From Rikenellaceae bacterium (GTDB lineage Bacteria > Bacteroidota > Bacteroidia > Bacteroidales > Rikenellaceae), in NCBI GenBank assembly GCA_021201795.1, contig JAJQEF010000031.1, positions 1-64,000 on the forward strand: a stretch of DNA of 64,000 bases, read 5' to 3'. Both the position numbers and the translations under genes were made by a program. Positions 34,529 to 42,983 of the stretch are shown in pieces (within the stretch, counting starts at the first letter, position 1; each line of letters begins with the position of its first letter). A model generated the notes under the pieces. That model was given only the letters and a program-made list of their open reading frames with translations, was not told the origin of the DNA and did no database searches.

Positions 34529-35775
34529 TGATTGATAGAAAGGATCTAGAGATAATGGCCCCTGTCGGATCCTACGAATCCCTTATGGGTGCGATACAGG
34601 GAGGAGCCGATTCAGTTTATTTCGGTGTGGAACAATTGAATATGCGATCTAAATCATCCGCAAATTTTACACTCGAAGACCTGTCGAAGATCGTTGCCGT
34701 ATGTAAAGAACACGGGCTGAAATCCTACCTTACAGTAAACACCATCCTATACGACGACGATCTGGAGCTCATGCATTCTATTATCGACAGGGCGAAATCG
34801 GAAGGAGTCAGCGCTGTTATCGCATCGGATCAGACTGCTATTTTTTACGCCGGATCGATCGGGATGGAAGTTCATATATCGACACAGCTCAATGTTTCGA
34901 ACACGGAAACCCTGAAATTCTACGCCCAATATGCGGACGTAGTGGTTCTGGCACGCGAACTCAACCTAAAGCAGGTAAAACGCATATATGAAAATATAAC
35001 CGGCCAGAATATACGTGGACCTCGCGGAGAGCAGATCAAAATAGAAATGTTTTCACACGGGGCGCTTTGCATGGCAGTATCCGGCAAATGCTACCTGAGT
35101 CTTCATGACTCCCAGAATTCTGCTAACCGGGGTTCATGCCGGCAGATTTGCAGAAGATCATACATCGTTACCGATAAAGAGACAGGGGCGGAACTGGAAA
35201 TAGACAATGAATTTATAATGTCCCCGAAGGATCTTTGCACGATAGACTTTCTCGACCGCATGATCGATGCAGGAGTGCGAGTATTCAAAATAGAAGGACG
35301 TGCGCGTTCAGCTGAATACGTTAAACGTGTCTGCGAATGCTACAACGAAGCATTGGAATCCGTTCTTGAGGATACGTACACGGAAGTAAAAATCACCGAG
35401 TGGAAAAAACGTTTATCGGAAGTGTTCAACCGTGGTTTCTGGGATGGATATTACCTCGGTAAAAAACTCGGCGAATGGTCGAACGCATACGGTTCCTCCG
35501 CAACAAAACGCAAAGTATATGTCGGGAAGGTTACGAACTATTTTGCTAATATCGGGGTAGCTGAGATACTTATTGAAGCTACGGTACTTGATAAAGGCGA
35601 CGAAGTAATAATTCTTGGGGAAACTTCCGGTGTTATCGAATTCACAACAGATGAGATAAGAGTGGACCTTATCAAAACCGAACGCGCGGAAAAAGGAGTA
35701 CGTTGTTCTATCATGACTCCATTGAAGGTTAGAAGAGGCGACAAACTTTATAAACTTATTGCAGTCGATGAGTAA
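34528..35775 (+). CDS. U32-family peptidase / tRNA-hydroxylation-type protein
   Basis: The 415-residue protein begins LEIMAPVGSYESLMGAIQGGADSVYFG, the U32 (YegQ/TrhP) start, and contains the Cys-rich cluster GALCMAVSGKCYLS...SCRQICRR around residue 180-205 that in this family can hold an Fe-S cluster. FKIEGRARSAEYVKRVCECY follows. Many U32 proteins act in tRNA U34 hydroxylation rather than proteolysis. It overlaps both neighbours (1 nt and 8 nt), so the three genes form one operon. Confidence 0.9.
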   Translation: MIDRKDLEIMAPVGSYESLMGAIQGGADSVYFGVEQLNMRSKSSANFTLEDLSKIVAVCKEHGLKSYLTVNTILYDDDLELMHSIIDRAKSEGVSAVIASDQTAIFYAGSIGMEVHISTQLNVSNTETLKFYAQYADVVVLARELNLKQVKRIYENITGQNIRGPRGEQIKIEMFSHGALCMAVSGKCYLSLHDSQNSANRGSCRQICRRSYIVTDKETGAELEIDNEFIMSPKDLCTIDFLDRMIDAGVRVFKIEGRARSAEYVKRVCECYNEALESVLEDTYTEVKITEWKKRLSEVFNRGFWDGYYLGKKLGEWSNAYGSSATKRKVYVGKVTNYFANIGVAEILIEATVLDKGDEVIILGETSGVIEFTTDEIRVDLIKTERAEKGVRCSIMTPLKVRRGDKLYKLIAVDE

Positions 35776-36487
35776 TCCGGGAAAAATTTACCTTATCCCC
35801 ACTCCTATCGGGGATACGGCCGTATATGATTGTACGCCCGAATACAATAAAAACATAATCTCTTCTCTGGATTATTTTATAGTGGAGAATATTCGTTCGG
35901 CACGAAGGTTCCTGAGCAAAGCAGGCGTAGGCAAGCCTATTGATTCGCTTGAATTCGCAGAATTGAACGAGCATACGGATAAAGCCACGATCGGAAATAT
36001 TATAGCACCTGTAATCGCCGGACGCGACGCAGGAATAATCTCGGAAGCAGGAGTGCCTGCTGTCGCCGATCCAGGAGCAGATATAGTAGCAATTGCCCAC
36101 CGCAACGGAATCGAAGTCATTCCTCTGGTAGGACCGTCATCGATAATTCTCGCTGTCATGGCTTCCGGAATGAACGGACAGTCATTCGCATTCAACGGTT
36201 ATCTTCCGGTCAAACAACCGGAACGCGGAAGAAGAATACAATTCTACGAACAGAGAGCGGTCAAAGAACGACAGTCACAGGTATTTATAGAAGCTCCGTA
36301 CCGGAACGCGAAATTATTTGATGATTTCTTAACTTTTTGCAATAAAAATACTCTTCTTTCAATATCCGCGGACATTTTACAGCCGGATCAATATATAAAA
36401 ACAAAAAAAATTTCCGAATGGAAAAATGAAAAACCAGCGATTAACAAGCGTCCGGCGATATTTATTCTCGGATCAGCAGAAAATTAA
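35768..36487 (+). CDS. RsmI-like SAM-dependent methyltransferase (tetrapyrrole methylase fold)
   Basis: The ATG at 35768 (MSNPGKIYLIPTPIGDTAVYD) gives 239 residues; an upstream TTG adds only three. GKIYLIPTPIGD at the start and AGRDAGIISEAGVPAVADPG near residue 85 are the SAM/substrate-binding motifs of the RsmI branch, which 2'-O-methylates C1402 of 16S rRNA. The sequence lacks part of the usual N-terminal VATPIGNLxD wording, so it may be the Bacteroidota paralog rather than RsmI itself. It overlaps the U32 gene by 8 nt. Confidence 0.82.
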   Translation: MSNPGKIYLIPTPIGDTAVYDCTPEYNKNIISSLDYFIVENIRSARRFLSKAGVGKPIDSLEFAELNEHTDKATIGNIIAPVIAGRDAGIISEAGVPAVADPGADIVAIAHRNGIEVIPLVGPSSIILAVMASGMNGQSFAFNGYLPVKQPERGRRIQFYEQRAVKERQSQVFIEAPYRNAKLFDDFLTFCNKNTLLSISADILQPDQYIKTKKISEWKNEKPAINKRPAIFILGSAEN

Positions 36488-36505
36488 CAGATATAACGCA
36501 GAAGT

Positions 36506-36538
36506 TTTGGAAAAGTTACAACTAAATTTATATCTTTG
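36506..36538 (+). promoter_or_regulatory. Promoter of an orphan small RNA
   Basis: TTTG (36506-36509) and TATCTTTG (36531-36538) are 21 nt apart, a full Bacteroidota promoter, with no plus-strand protein gene downstream before the next terminator. Confidence 0.75.
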
Positions 36539-36544
36539 TTAGAG

Positions 36545-36616
36545 AAAAGAGTAATTAAAATTAAGGGTTAATATGCAGGACGTAAATCCGTGAGGTGTTG
36601 GTCCTGCATTTTTTTT
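36545..36616 (+). ncRNA. Candidate small RNA of about 70 nt
   Basis: The unit is defined by a two-part promoter and a terminator hairpin: ATGCAGGAC (36573-36581) pairs with GTCCTGCAT (36601-36609), with a 19-nt loop and eight T. A six-codon frame (ATG at 36573, TGA) is inside the stem and is unlikely to be a gene. The next gene downstream is on the opposite strand. I do not recognise the RNA family. Confidence 0.6.
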
Positions 36617-36657
36617 AAATAGCGATAAACATATCTATTTATACGGTCGCAAAACAT

Positions 36658-36686
36658 AAAAAACCGGAATTACATCCGGTTTTTTA
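36658..36686 (-). terminator. Terminator of the pseudouridine synthase gene
   Basis: ACCGGA (36663-36668), loop ATTACA, TCCGGT (36675-36680), with a run of T on the minus strand and also on the plus strand. Confidence 0.75.
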
Positions 36687-36690
36687 TTAT

Positions 36691-37869
36691 TTATTCGTAA
36701 GCTCCTGACTTAAGCATCGATACTTCTCTGGGTGTCAGATATCTCCAGGCACCGCGTTTAAGGCGTTTTTTAGTAAGCCCTGCAAAATAAACCCTATCCA
36801 GCTTTTGTACATGATATCCCAGAGCCTCGAACAACCTACGGACAATACGGTTGCGCCCCGTATGTATTACGATACCTATTTCTCTCTTCGTATCTCCTAC
36901 ATAGTTGACTTCATCCGCATAAGCCGTTCCATCCTCGAGTTCCACTCCGTCACAAAGTTTTTGTAACTCATCCTTTGAAATGCCGCGGTCGAGGCTTACC
37001 TGATAGATTTTCTTTTTCTCATGTTTAGGGTGTGTAAGTTTCTTAGTCAACTCTCCATCGTTGGTTATAAGAAGTACCCCCAGTGAATTTTTATCCAATC
37101 GGCCGACAGGATAAACCCTTTCCTTACACGCGCCCTTTATTATGTCCATGACCGTTTTATCGGCATGTGAATCTTCAACCGTCGTAACGAACCCCTTAGG
37201 TTTGTTCATCACTATATATACTTTCTTTTCTCCTCTGAGCTCCGCTCCATTGTGGCAAACCTTATCTCCCGGATTCACTTTTGTTCCCAGTTCGGATACA
37301 ACTATATCGTTAACGGTAATCTCGCCTTTTTGAATAAGTTCATCCGCTTCACGTCTGGAACAGACGCCGGACATGGAAATAAACTTATTAAGCCTTACAG
37401 GTTCTTTAATCAATCCGGTATCATAGGAAGGGTACGGAGAATTAGAGTTCCAATTATTTTTACGTCTGTCACCGAATTTATTATTATTCCCATATGGTTT
37501 GTTGGACGGGAAACTGCGTCGCTTGTTTCCATTATCGTCTCCGTCGGAGTAACGTCTTTTTACCCTGTTGTTGTTATCGAAATTCGGGTTAAAGGAACGT
37601 TTTCTGTCCTGCCCCCTGTCGGAATACCGGTTATTGTTCGGTCTCTCGTTATTATCGAAATTACGATTATACGGACGTCTTTTTTCCTGTCCACCCTCGT
37701 CATTGCGGTTATATTCCTTTCTCTGGTTATCAGAAGATGTTTTGGTGTTTTCCGTGAACTGGCGGCGTATACGGGGTCTTCTATCCTTCATAAAACGGGA
37801 TGCGCCCTCATTGCCTTTCACAGCATCGTCATAGTTATTCGGTTTGTCGGTATTTGATTTTTTTTCCAT
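36691..37869 (-). CDS. RsuA/RluB-family rRNA pseudouridine synthase with an Asn/Arg-rich N-terminal tail
   Basis: The 392-residue protein has about 150 N-terminal residues of low complexity, rich in Asn, Arg, Asp and Tyr (for example NNRYSDRGQDRKRSFN). An S4 domain follows (LNKFISMSGVCSRREADELIQKGEI), then the catalytic domain with the Asp in PVGRLDKNSLG near residue 255 and GRNRIVRRLFEALGY. It isomerises a uridine in 23S or 16S rRNA; the exact site is not told. The tail is unusually long and probably disordered, with RNA-binding character. A divergent aminotransferase lies 52 nt away. Confidence 0.92.
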   Translation of the reverse strand: MEKKSNTDKPNNYDDAVKGNEGASRFMKDRRPRIRRQFTENTKTSSDNQRKEYNRNDEGGQEKRRPYNRNFDNNERPNNNRYSDRGQDRKRSFNPNFDNNNRVKRRYSDGDDNGNKRRSFPSNKPYGNNNKFGDRRKNNWNSNSPYPSYDTGLIKEPVRLNKFISMSGVCSRREADELIQKGEITVNDIVVSELGTKVNPGDKVCHNGAELRGEKKVYIVMNKPKGFVTTVEDSHADKTVMDIIKGACKERVYPVGRLDKNSLGVLLITNDGELTKKLTHPKHEKKKIYQVSLDRGISKDELQKLCDGVELEDGTAYADEVNYVGDTKREIGIVIHTGRNRIVRRLFEALGYHVQKLDRVYFAGLTKKRLKRGAWRYLTPREVSMLKSGAYE

Positions 37870-37887
37870 TCCGATGATGAATTTATT

Positions 37888-37903
37888 TACTTTTGTAAAA
37901 GTA
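37888..37903. promoter_or_regulatory. Palindrome over the PatB -7 box
   Basis: TACTTTT-GT-AAAAGTA is a perfect 7+7 inverted repeat that contains the plus-strand -7 box TACTTTTG (37888-37895), in the divergent rluB/patB promoter region. It could be an operator; the regulator is unknown. Confidence 0.45.
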
Positions 37904-37921
37904 GTTTAATTATCCGTCATA

Positions 37922-39103
37922 ATGAAATCAAGTTCACCATTTAATAATGTTTCGACTTTTTCTTCTCATGCCGTAGATCGGCGGGAAACATTCTCCGAAA
38001 AATACGACCTTATTTCTCCGGATATAATACCGTTATCGGTTGCAGATATGGATTTTCCATGTATGAAAGAAATAACCGAAGAATTCAACGAAAGAATATT
38101 AATTCCCAATTACGGATATAGTTTCCGAGGGAGGGATTTTTATTCATCGGTTAAAAACCGTATCGAGCGGTTATACAACTGGAAGATAGAAGAATCGTGG
38201 ATAGAGTTTACTCCGGGAGTCGGTGCGGGTGTGGCTTTTTCAATTCTGTCACTTTCATCTCCGGGATCGATAGTTCTCACACAACCTCCGGTATACCCTG
38301 TATTTAAACGGCTGGCCCTAAATAACGGTCGTAACGTAGTAGAAAATCCAATGTATCGGGATGGTTCACGGTTTGTAATAGATTTCGACGATCTTGAAAA
38401 AAAACTAAAAAATGCCGGTTTATTGATACTTTGTAATCCGCATAACCCAACCGGGCGTGTTTTCACACGGGAAGAGCTGGAGCGTTTAGGCAGATTATGT
38501 CTGGATAATAATGTTTTCATAGTATCCGATGAAATTCATTCGGATATCGTACAAGAAACATACCACCACACCCCCATAGCATCTGTATCGCGTGAGATAG
38601 CAGAAATCACTATAACCCTTATGTCCCCCGGCAAATCCTTTAATTTATGCGGCTTATCCACCTCGTTTGCAATAATCCCAGATTCTTCGTTAAAGGAAAA
38701 ATTTCAGGCTGAAGCCAATAAATTACACATAGACCAAGGTAATATCTTCGGGGTGATTGGACTTCAAACCGCTTATGACAAAGGGGACGAATGGCTAAAA
38801 GAATGTAATACATATATTAGCAATAACGCGGTTTTCGTAACCGAATATATTAACCTCAACATCCCTCTAATAAAAACATATTGTCCCGAAGGAACTTTTT
38901 TAATGTGGTTAGATTTCAGACATTTAGGTTTAAATCATAATGAACTGCAAAAATTTCTTATCGAAAAAGCACGGATCGAACTGAGCGACGGACTTCGTTA
39001 CGGCAAAGAAGGCGAAGGATTTATGAGAATGAATATCGGCACAAACCGGAACATTCTGGAAACGGCACTCGAAAGATTGCGTAAATCAATAGATGAGATT
39101 TAA
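37922..39103 (+). CDS. PatB/MalY-type PLP aminotransferase (C-S lyase)
   Basis: The 393-residue fold-type I PLP enzyme has PLSVADMDFPC at the N-terminus and GVAFSILSLSSPGSIVLTQPPVYP, as in the MalY/PatB branch. The PLP-binding Lys lies in SPGKSFNLCGLSTSF near residue 240, and LCNPHNPTGRV and SDEIHSD are the substrate and cofactor motifs. The family cleaves cystathionine or cysteine, giving sulfide and pyruvate. It converges on pdxB, whose gene overlaps its last 4 nt. Confidence 0.9.
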   Translation: MKSSSPFNNVSTFSSHAVDRRETFSEKYDLISPDIIPLSVADMDFPCMKEITEEFNERILIPNYGYSFRGRDFYSSVKNRIERLYNWKIEESWIEFTPGVGAGVAFSILSLSSPGSIVLTQPPVYPVFKRLALNNGRNVVENPMYRDGSRFVIDFDDLEKKLKNAGLLILCNPHNPTGRVFTREELERLGRLCLDNNVFIVSDEIHSDIVQETYHHTPIASVSREIAEITITLMSPGKSFNLCGLSTSFAIIPDSSLKEKFQAEANKLHIDQGNIFGVIGLQTAYDKGDEWLKECNTYISNNAVFVTEYINLNIPLIKTYCPEGTFLMWLDFRHLGLNHNELQKFLIEKARIELSDGLRYGKEGEGFMRMNIGTNRNILETALERLRKSIDEI

Positions 39104-40122
39104 AAATACTCTTCCCTATAATCGTAATTATTCCTGATATCCTCGAATTTATCCGTATCGGAAATAAAACGCGACGACTCTTCTATGATGTCGAAATAAT
39201 TATTTATAGTATTTTTTATATATTTCCAGTTTATAGATTCATCGGGAGAAATCTTCTTTACATCCGGATACCATTGCTTTAACGGCAGATTAAAAAAATT
39301 ACTCAGTTTATTTACGATTATAGCCGTACCGTTCGCTTTACCCTGCAAAGAGTATCCTGCAATATGCGGTGTAGCATAAGCAACCTTCTGCACAAGATTT
39401 TTATCGATTACAGGTTCATTGTTCCATACGTCTACGACACCTGCGGAGAGTTTTACTTCCAGAGCATTAACTAAAGCAGCTTCATCCACGACCTCTCCGC
39501 GCGAGGTATTTATGAATATCGAATCGTCCTTCATAGCTCTGAAAAAATCATCATTTACCATATCCAATGTACGGTGTTCACTCTCACATATAAGCGGAGT
39601 ATGAACAGTGACTATATCGGATATTTCGAGGAGGCTGTGAAGTTCGGTATAAGGAAGTTCCGGATCAATTAATTTTTTAGGCGGGTCACAGCAGATAACA
39701 TTAAATCCTGATTTTTCGGCAAACCATTTTACCCACGTCCCCACATTACCGACTCCAATGATTCCGAGAGTTTTTTCCTCTGGATTCCAGTTTTGGAATT
39801 TCGATAAATTGGCCAGTGCGGAAGCGACATACTGCATTACGGCACGGGCGTTACATCCGGCAGCAGTCTCATATACGATATTGTTTTTTTTACAGTATTC
39901 CGTATCAATATGGTCATATCCTATCGTTGCGGTTCCTATGAACTTTACTTTACTTCCCTCTAAAAGTCCAGCATCGCATCTTGTCCTTGTGCGGATTATC
40001 AGCGCATCTGCATTACAGACATCCACTGCGGAAATTTCAGTTCCCTTTTTATAAACCACTGTAAAATAAGGTTCCAGAACGCCTTTTATAAAAGGAATAT
40101 TTTCGTCGACAACTATTTTCAT
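39100..40122 (-). CDS. pdxB: Erythronate-4-phosphate dehydrogenase
   Basis: The 340-residue D-2-hydroxyacid dehydrogenase has the NAD Rossmann motif GIIGVGNVGTWV near residue 120 and the catalytic R, E and H in TSRGEVVDE, DVWNNEP and TPHIAGYS. It begins with MKIVVDENIPFIKG, and the C-terminal PdxB dimer domain follows from about residue 285. PdxB performs step two of pyridoxal-phosphate synthesis from erythrose-4-phosphate. It overlaps the HAD gene upstream by 4 nt, so the two are co-transcribed. Confidence 0.93.
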   Translation of the reverse strand: MKIVVDENIPFIKGVLEPYFTVVYKKGTEISAVDVCNADALIIRTRTRCDAGLLEGSKVKFIGTATIGYDHIDTEYCKKNNIVYETAAGCNARAVMQYVASALANLSKFQNWNPEEKTLGIIGVGNVGTWVKWFAEKSGFNVICCDPPKKLIDPELPYTELHSLLEISDIVTVHTPLICESEHRTLDMVNDDFFRAMKDDSIFINTSRGEVVDEAALVNALEVKLSAGVVDVWNNEPVIDKNLVQKVAYATPHIAGYSLQGKANGTAIIVNKLSNFFNLPLKQWYPDVKKISPDESINWKYIKNTINNYFDIIEESSRFISDTDKFEDIRNNYDYREEYF

Positions 40123-40952
40123 TTGTTCTTTTCCGTAAATTCTTTAAGGATAAGATCGGCCTGAATCTTATTTATTATCGCTCTGACCAGATTATCGATC
40201 TCACCTTCTTCACTGTAATCTGCACAACATACATAATTGACCCTGTTATCTTTAATGAGATTCTCGAGTCCTGAGGTACCGCATTCCGGATTATAGACCG
40301 CGATGGAATGTCCGTTCTTTTCTTTAACAAGCTTCATACATGGTATGTCTGTGGTTCCGTCCCCGAAATATATCATATGGCGGAACTGCACGGGGCGCTC
40401 CTCTTCCGGTGTGAATTTATTTATGAGCTTGCTTTCGAAAACACTGTCGATCCCTTTATTGATTTTAAAAATGAATTGGGTCTTATTAGTATAATTCACC
40501 GACACAGAAGGCCAACAGGCTATATCATTCTCGTCATAAAGGAACGAACAGGCATATATCTGTTTAAACTCTCCGGCAATAGCGGTTCCTTCTATCATTT
40601 CTTTTATTCCGGACGATATGATGTAATGTTCGATATCCAGCCCTTTATCTTTTCCATACGAGTTGATTCTTGCGAACCAGTCCTTAACTCCGTTGAAAAG
40701 TTTTATGTTGCGGCCGCTATGTACGAATGCCTCCCGTTTGATAGGAAGTTCTTTGCTTTGGGCCTCACGGATCATTCTCCACATATAAACGAGAATCGGA
40801 TCTGCATCCTGTTCCCGTGCTATTGAATTCGTATAGTCCCAGAACTGTTCGTTATTTTTACCTACCGACGGGATAAAATCATACTCCTGCATATTGCCGG
40901 GCGATAAAGTACCGTCAAAATCATACACCAACGCAACCTTTGTTCTTTCCAT
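40119..40952 (-). CDS. HAD-superfamily phosphatase
   Basis: The 277-residue protein begins VALVYDFDGTLSPGN, HAD motif I with the nucleophile Asp, has SSG as motif II (HYIISSGIKE), and GDGTTDIPCM as motif IV. The cap is inserted after motif I (C1 type), resembling phosphoserine phosphatase. Overlap with pdxB suggests a role in pyridoxal-phosphate metabolism, for example as a phosphatase, but the substrate cannot be decided. Confidence 0.85.
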   Translation of the reverse strand: MERTKVALVYDFDGTLSPGNMQEYDFIPSVGKNNEQFWDYTNSIAREQDADPILVYMWRMIREAQSKELPIKREAFVHSGRNIKLFNGVKDWFARINSYGKDKGLDIEHYIISSGIKEMIEGTAIAGEFKQIYACSFLYDENDIACWPSVSVNYTNKTQFIFKINKGIDSVFESKLINKFTPEEERPVQFRHMIYFGDGTTDIPCMKLVKEKNGHSIAVYNPECGTSGLENLIKDNRVNYVCCADYSEEGEIDNLVRAIINKIQADLILKEFTEKNK

Positions 40953-40980
40953 AGCGTAAATTTATTATTTTAATAACACA

Positions 40981-41006
40981 AAGGGTACACCGGAACGGAG
41001 TACCCC
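40981..41006 (-). terminator. Terminator of rpmH
   Basis: GGGTAC (40984-40989) and GTACCC (41000-41005) pair, with CCG/CGG inside; the minus-strand tail is T-rich. Confidence 0.55.
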
Positions 41007-41031
41007 TGATATAACATATAGATGAATGTTC

Positions 41032-41187
41032 CTATCTGTGTCTTGTCTCGTCGGAAACAGAAAGTTTTTTTCTTCCTTTCGCACGGCGCGCAGCAAGAAC
41101 TTTACGGCCGTTTGCAGTAGCCATTCTTTCACGGAAACCATGTTTGTTCCTTCTTTTTCTCTGTGATGGTTGGAATGTCCTTTTCAT
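41032..41187 (-). CDS. rpmH: 50S ribosomal protein L34
   Basis: The 51-residue protein translates as [19 protein letters not shown] then [20 protein letters not shown] then [12 protein letters not shown], a complete L34 with a short extra C-terminal tail common in Bacteroidota. It is a structural component of the large ribosomal subunit. It has its own promoter with a leader of about 50 nt. It is not next to rnpA or dnaA here. Confidence 0.97.
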   Translation of the reverse strand: MKRTFQPSQRKRRNKHGFRERMATANGRKVLAARRAKGRKKLSVSDETRHR

Positions 41188-41245
41188 TATATTTATCTTT
41201 TAAAAATTTCTCCTGCGAACCGTAAACATGTACGTTTGCGAGGTG

Positions 41246-41280
41246 CAAATATACAACAAATATGAATATGTCAAAACAAA
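41246..41280 (-). promoter_or_regulatory. Promoter of rpmH
   Basis: On the minus strand TATATTTG is at 41246-41253; TTTG elements lie at 41272-41275 (18 nt) and 41277-41280 (23 nt). The upstream region is AT-rich. Confidence 0.75.
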
Positions 41281-41313
41281 TTTAAAAAAATATTTGGGTA
41301 GACCGGCTTTAAT

Positions 41314-41909
41314 TTATTCCGTATCGTTATCCGTAAAATCATCGTAAAGTTCTTTCAGTCTTCTACGAAGAAACTGCACCGCGTATCTTTTTCTGGACAA
41401 TAACGTATTTACCGGTATTCCCGTAGATTCTGAGATCTCTGCAAAAGATATCCCCTGAAGTTCGTTCAACTCGAAAACTGCACGTTGTTCATTCGGAAGT
41501 TCACACAACGCATTTTCCAATTCTTCCCACACTAACGATCTTAAAAGTTTTTTTCCGGATCGTTACTCTCGTCGAACAGCAGTTCCGACACGTCCATGAT
41601 ACCTTCATCTTCTTCCTTATTTTTTCTGAGCGTAGGCATGCTTTGTTCCTTTTTTTTCCTGTACCGGTCTATTATCTGATTCTTAGCGACACGGTACAGC
41701 CATGACGACATCTGTTAAATGGGGTTTTCAGTTATATCGATCCGCGCAAGCTGATAGAAAACATTATGCAGTATATCCTCGCTCTCTTCGTCATTACCCA
41801 CCCTTCTCCGGATAAACCTTTTAAGTTCACCGCTCTTCTCCTTGTAAATCTCGCCGATATCCGTGATGACCCTGGCTGCTTCAGGTTTCTTATTTAGTTT
41901 ATCCGTCAT
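41314..41909 (-). pseudogene. ECF-type RNA polymerase sigma-70 factor, two lesions
   Basis: The N-terminal part (41909-41718) carries region 2 (LKRFIRRRVGNDEESEDILHNVFYQLARID). It is cut by TAA at 41715-41717, after which the same frame continues QMSSWLYRVAKNQIIDRYR, the rest of region 2; GAA to TAA is the simplest change. The frame runs to DPEKN and is then shifted by one base within seven A (about 41550). Region 4 follows in the next frame (LPNEQRAVFELNELQGISFAEISESTGIP). The shift falls on GAA AAA AAC, an in-phase A_AAA_AAC slippery heptamer. As written no full-length factor is made. A ferredoxin and a membrane protein precede it. Confidence 0.85.
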
Positions 41910-41927
41910 GAACAGGTACAGGAGTTA

Positions 41928-42293
41928 TTAAATGTTACTTCCCGCGTCTTCATTATTATCCGGCCGATGTCCGTGATGCATGTCTGTGCAGAAAAAATTA
42001 CGTATATATTCCCTTTTTTCTTCCCGGGACATTCCTTCCGTCTTTTGGTGAAGGTGTCCTGCATCTTTACATCTTTTCTTAAAATTTTTCCGATGATGCC
42101 ACCCGTGGTGCGCGGCAAACGCTCCGAATCCTCCGAACAATAATCTAGCAAGCAAAAGTAATCCGGCCGACTGCCAATATGTTATCGCTCCGCATCCTAC
42201 TACCTCGGGTAAAATCGCGTTCCAAAGCAGCATTACTATTGCGGAAATTCCTGCAAAAACTGCTATAAATATTAAAATTCCAAAAGCTCTCAT
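41928..42293 (-). CDS. Membrane protein associated with an ECF sigma operon
   Basis: The 121-residue protein has two hydrophobic helices (MRAFGILIFIAVFAGISAIVML and YWQSAGLLLLARLLFGGF) with the motif LPEVVGCGAITYWQSAGLL between them, then a His/Lys/Glu-rich cytoplasmic tail. I recognise this layout from Bacteroidota genes next to ECF sigma factors, but it has no assigned function. It could be an anti-sigma-like or metal-binding partner because of the His-rich tail. It lies between a ferredoxin and the broken sigma gene. Confidence 0.7.
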   Translation of the reverse strand: MRAFGILIFIAVFAGISAIVMLLWNAILPEVVGCGAITYWQSAGLLLLARLLFGGFGAFAAHHGWHHRKNFKKRCKDAGHLHQKTEGMSREEKREYIRNFFCTDMHHGHRPDNNEDAGSNI

Positions 42294-42302
42294 ATCCTTA
42301 TA

Positions 42303-42557
42303 TTAATAAAATCTAAGTAAAGTGTCTACATCTACCGCCGCAAGATCGGTTACATATATGGCATCATTTTTACACGCTTTAGCGCACCTTCCGCATCCGA
42401 CGCAATTTTCAAATTTAGCACAATATGCGAACGCACGGTCATCTATGCGTTTGAGCTTTATAACATCATGCCTGCATCTATCTACACAATTTCCGCATCC
42501 CGTACATTTCATCTTACTGATATCGATATCAAGATATCTTTTCTTTTTCTTGAACAT
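42303..42557 (-). CDS. Two-[4Fe-4S] ferredoxin
   Basis: The 84-residue protein has two CxxCxxCxxxC clusters: CTGCGNCVDRC near residue 18 and CVGCGRCAKAC near residue 52, an 8Fe ferredoxin, with a basic N-terminus (MFKKKKRYLDIDISKMK). It is an electron carrier in the cytoplasm. It is the first gene of an operon with the small membrane protein and the decayed ECF sigma factor, so it may belong to an iron or redox stress response. Confidence 0.88.
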   Translation of the reverse strand: MFKKKKRYLDIDISKMKCTGCGNCVDRCRHDVIKLKRIDDRAFAYCAKFENCVGCGRCAKACKNDAIYVTDLAAVDVDTLLRFY

Positions 42558-42652
42558 GGTACTAATTTTTAAATTCCTAACTTATGTTACAAGGCGCCTT
42601 ATATTGTTGTAGACGGACAGGATCCGAAAATATTTTAAAAGGATACGAAATT

Positions 42653-42682
42653 TTTGTAAAATAAAATTATTTGATATATTTG
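42653..42682 (+). promoter_or_regulatory. Promoter of tRNA-Cys
   Basis: TTTG (42653-42656) and TATATTTG (42675-42682) are 18 nt apart, just under the usual spacing; the tRNA begins 14 nt later. Confidence 0.7.
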
Positions 42683-42696
42683 CACTCGCAAATGAG

Positions 42697-42767
42697 GGTC
42701 TGATGGCCGAGTGGTTAGGCAGAGGTCTGCAAAACCTTGTACAGCGGTTCGAATCCGCTTCAGACCT
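42697..42767 (+). tRNA. tRNA-Cys (anticodon GCA)
   Basis: Acceptor stem GGTCTGA/TCAGACC, anticodon stem GAGGT/ACCTT (one G-T pair) with loop CTGCAAA giving GCA, T arm AGCGG-TTCGAAT-CCGCT, and U as discriminator, as expected for tRNA-Cys. Length is 71 nt. It has a promoter and a terminator of its own. Confidence 0.96.
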
Positions 42768-42773
42768 CACGGA

Positions 42774-42805
42774 AACGCCCCTAATTAATATCAGGGGCAT
42801 TTTTA
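42774..42805 (+). terminator. Terminator of tRNA-Cys
   Basis: GCCCCT (42777-42782) pairs with AGGGGC (42793-42798); a T-rich tail follows. The short gap 42806-42983 holds nothing that I can support. Confidence 0.65.
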
Positions 42806-42983
42806 TTTAAAATGCCGAAATTGTACGATGAGTTCCAGAAGGAGAAAAAATCAATGGAAAACTTGTAAACCGGTAAATTGTCGACACCATTATAGAACAA
42901 CAATATCACAACATATATTATGAGGAACTTGGTTTCTAGTATTAATAATCATCGTTATTATTAATTGATACTCTAAGTTAACT

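Noticed and set aside
41906..42151. 81-codon minus-strand frame overlapping the membrane protein of the ECF operon
   Set aside because: It is a shadow of the real 121-residue gene in another frame, with poor composition.
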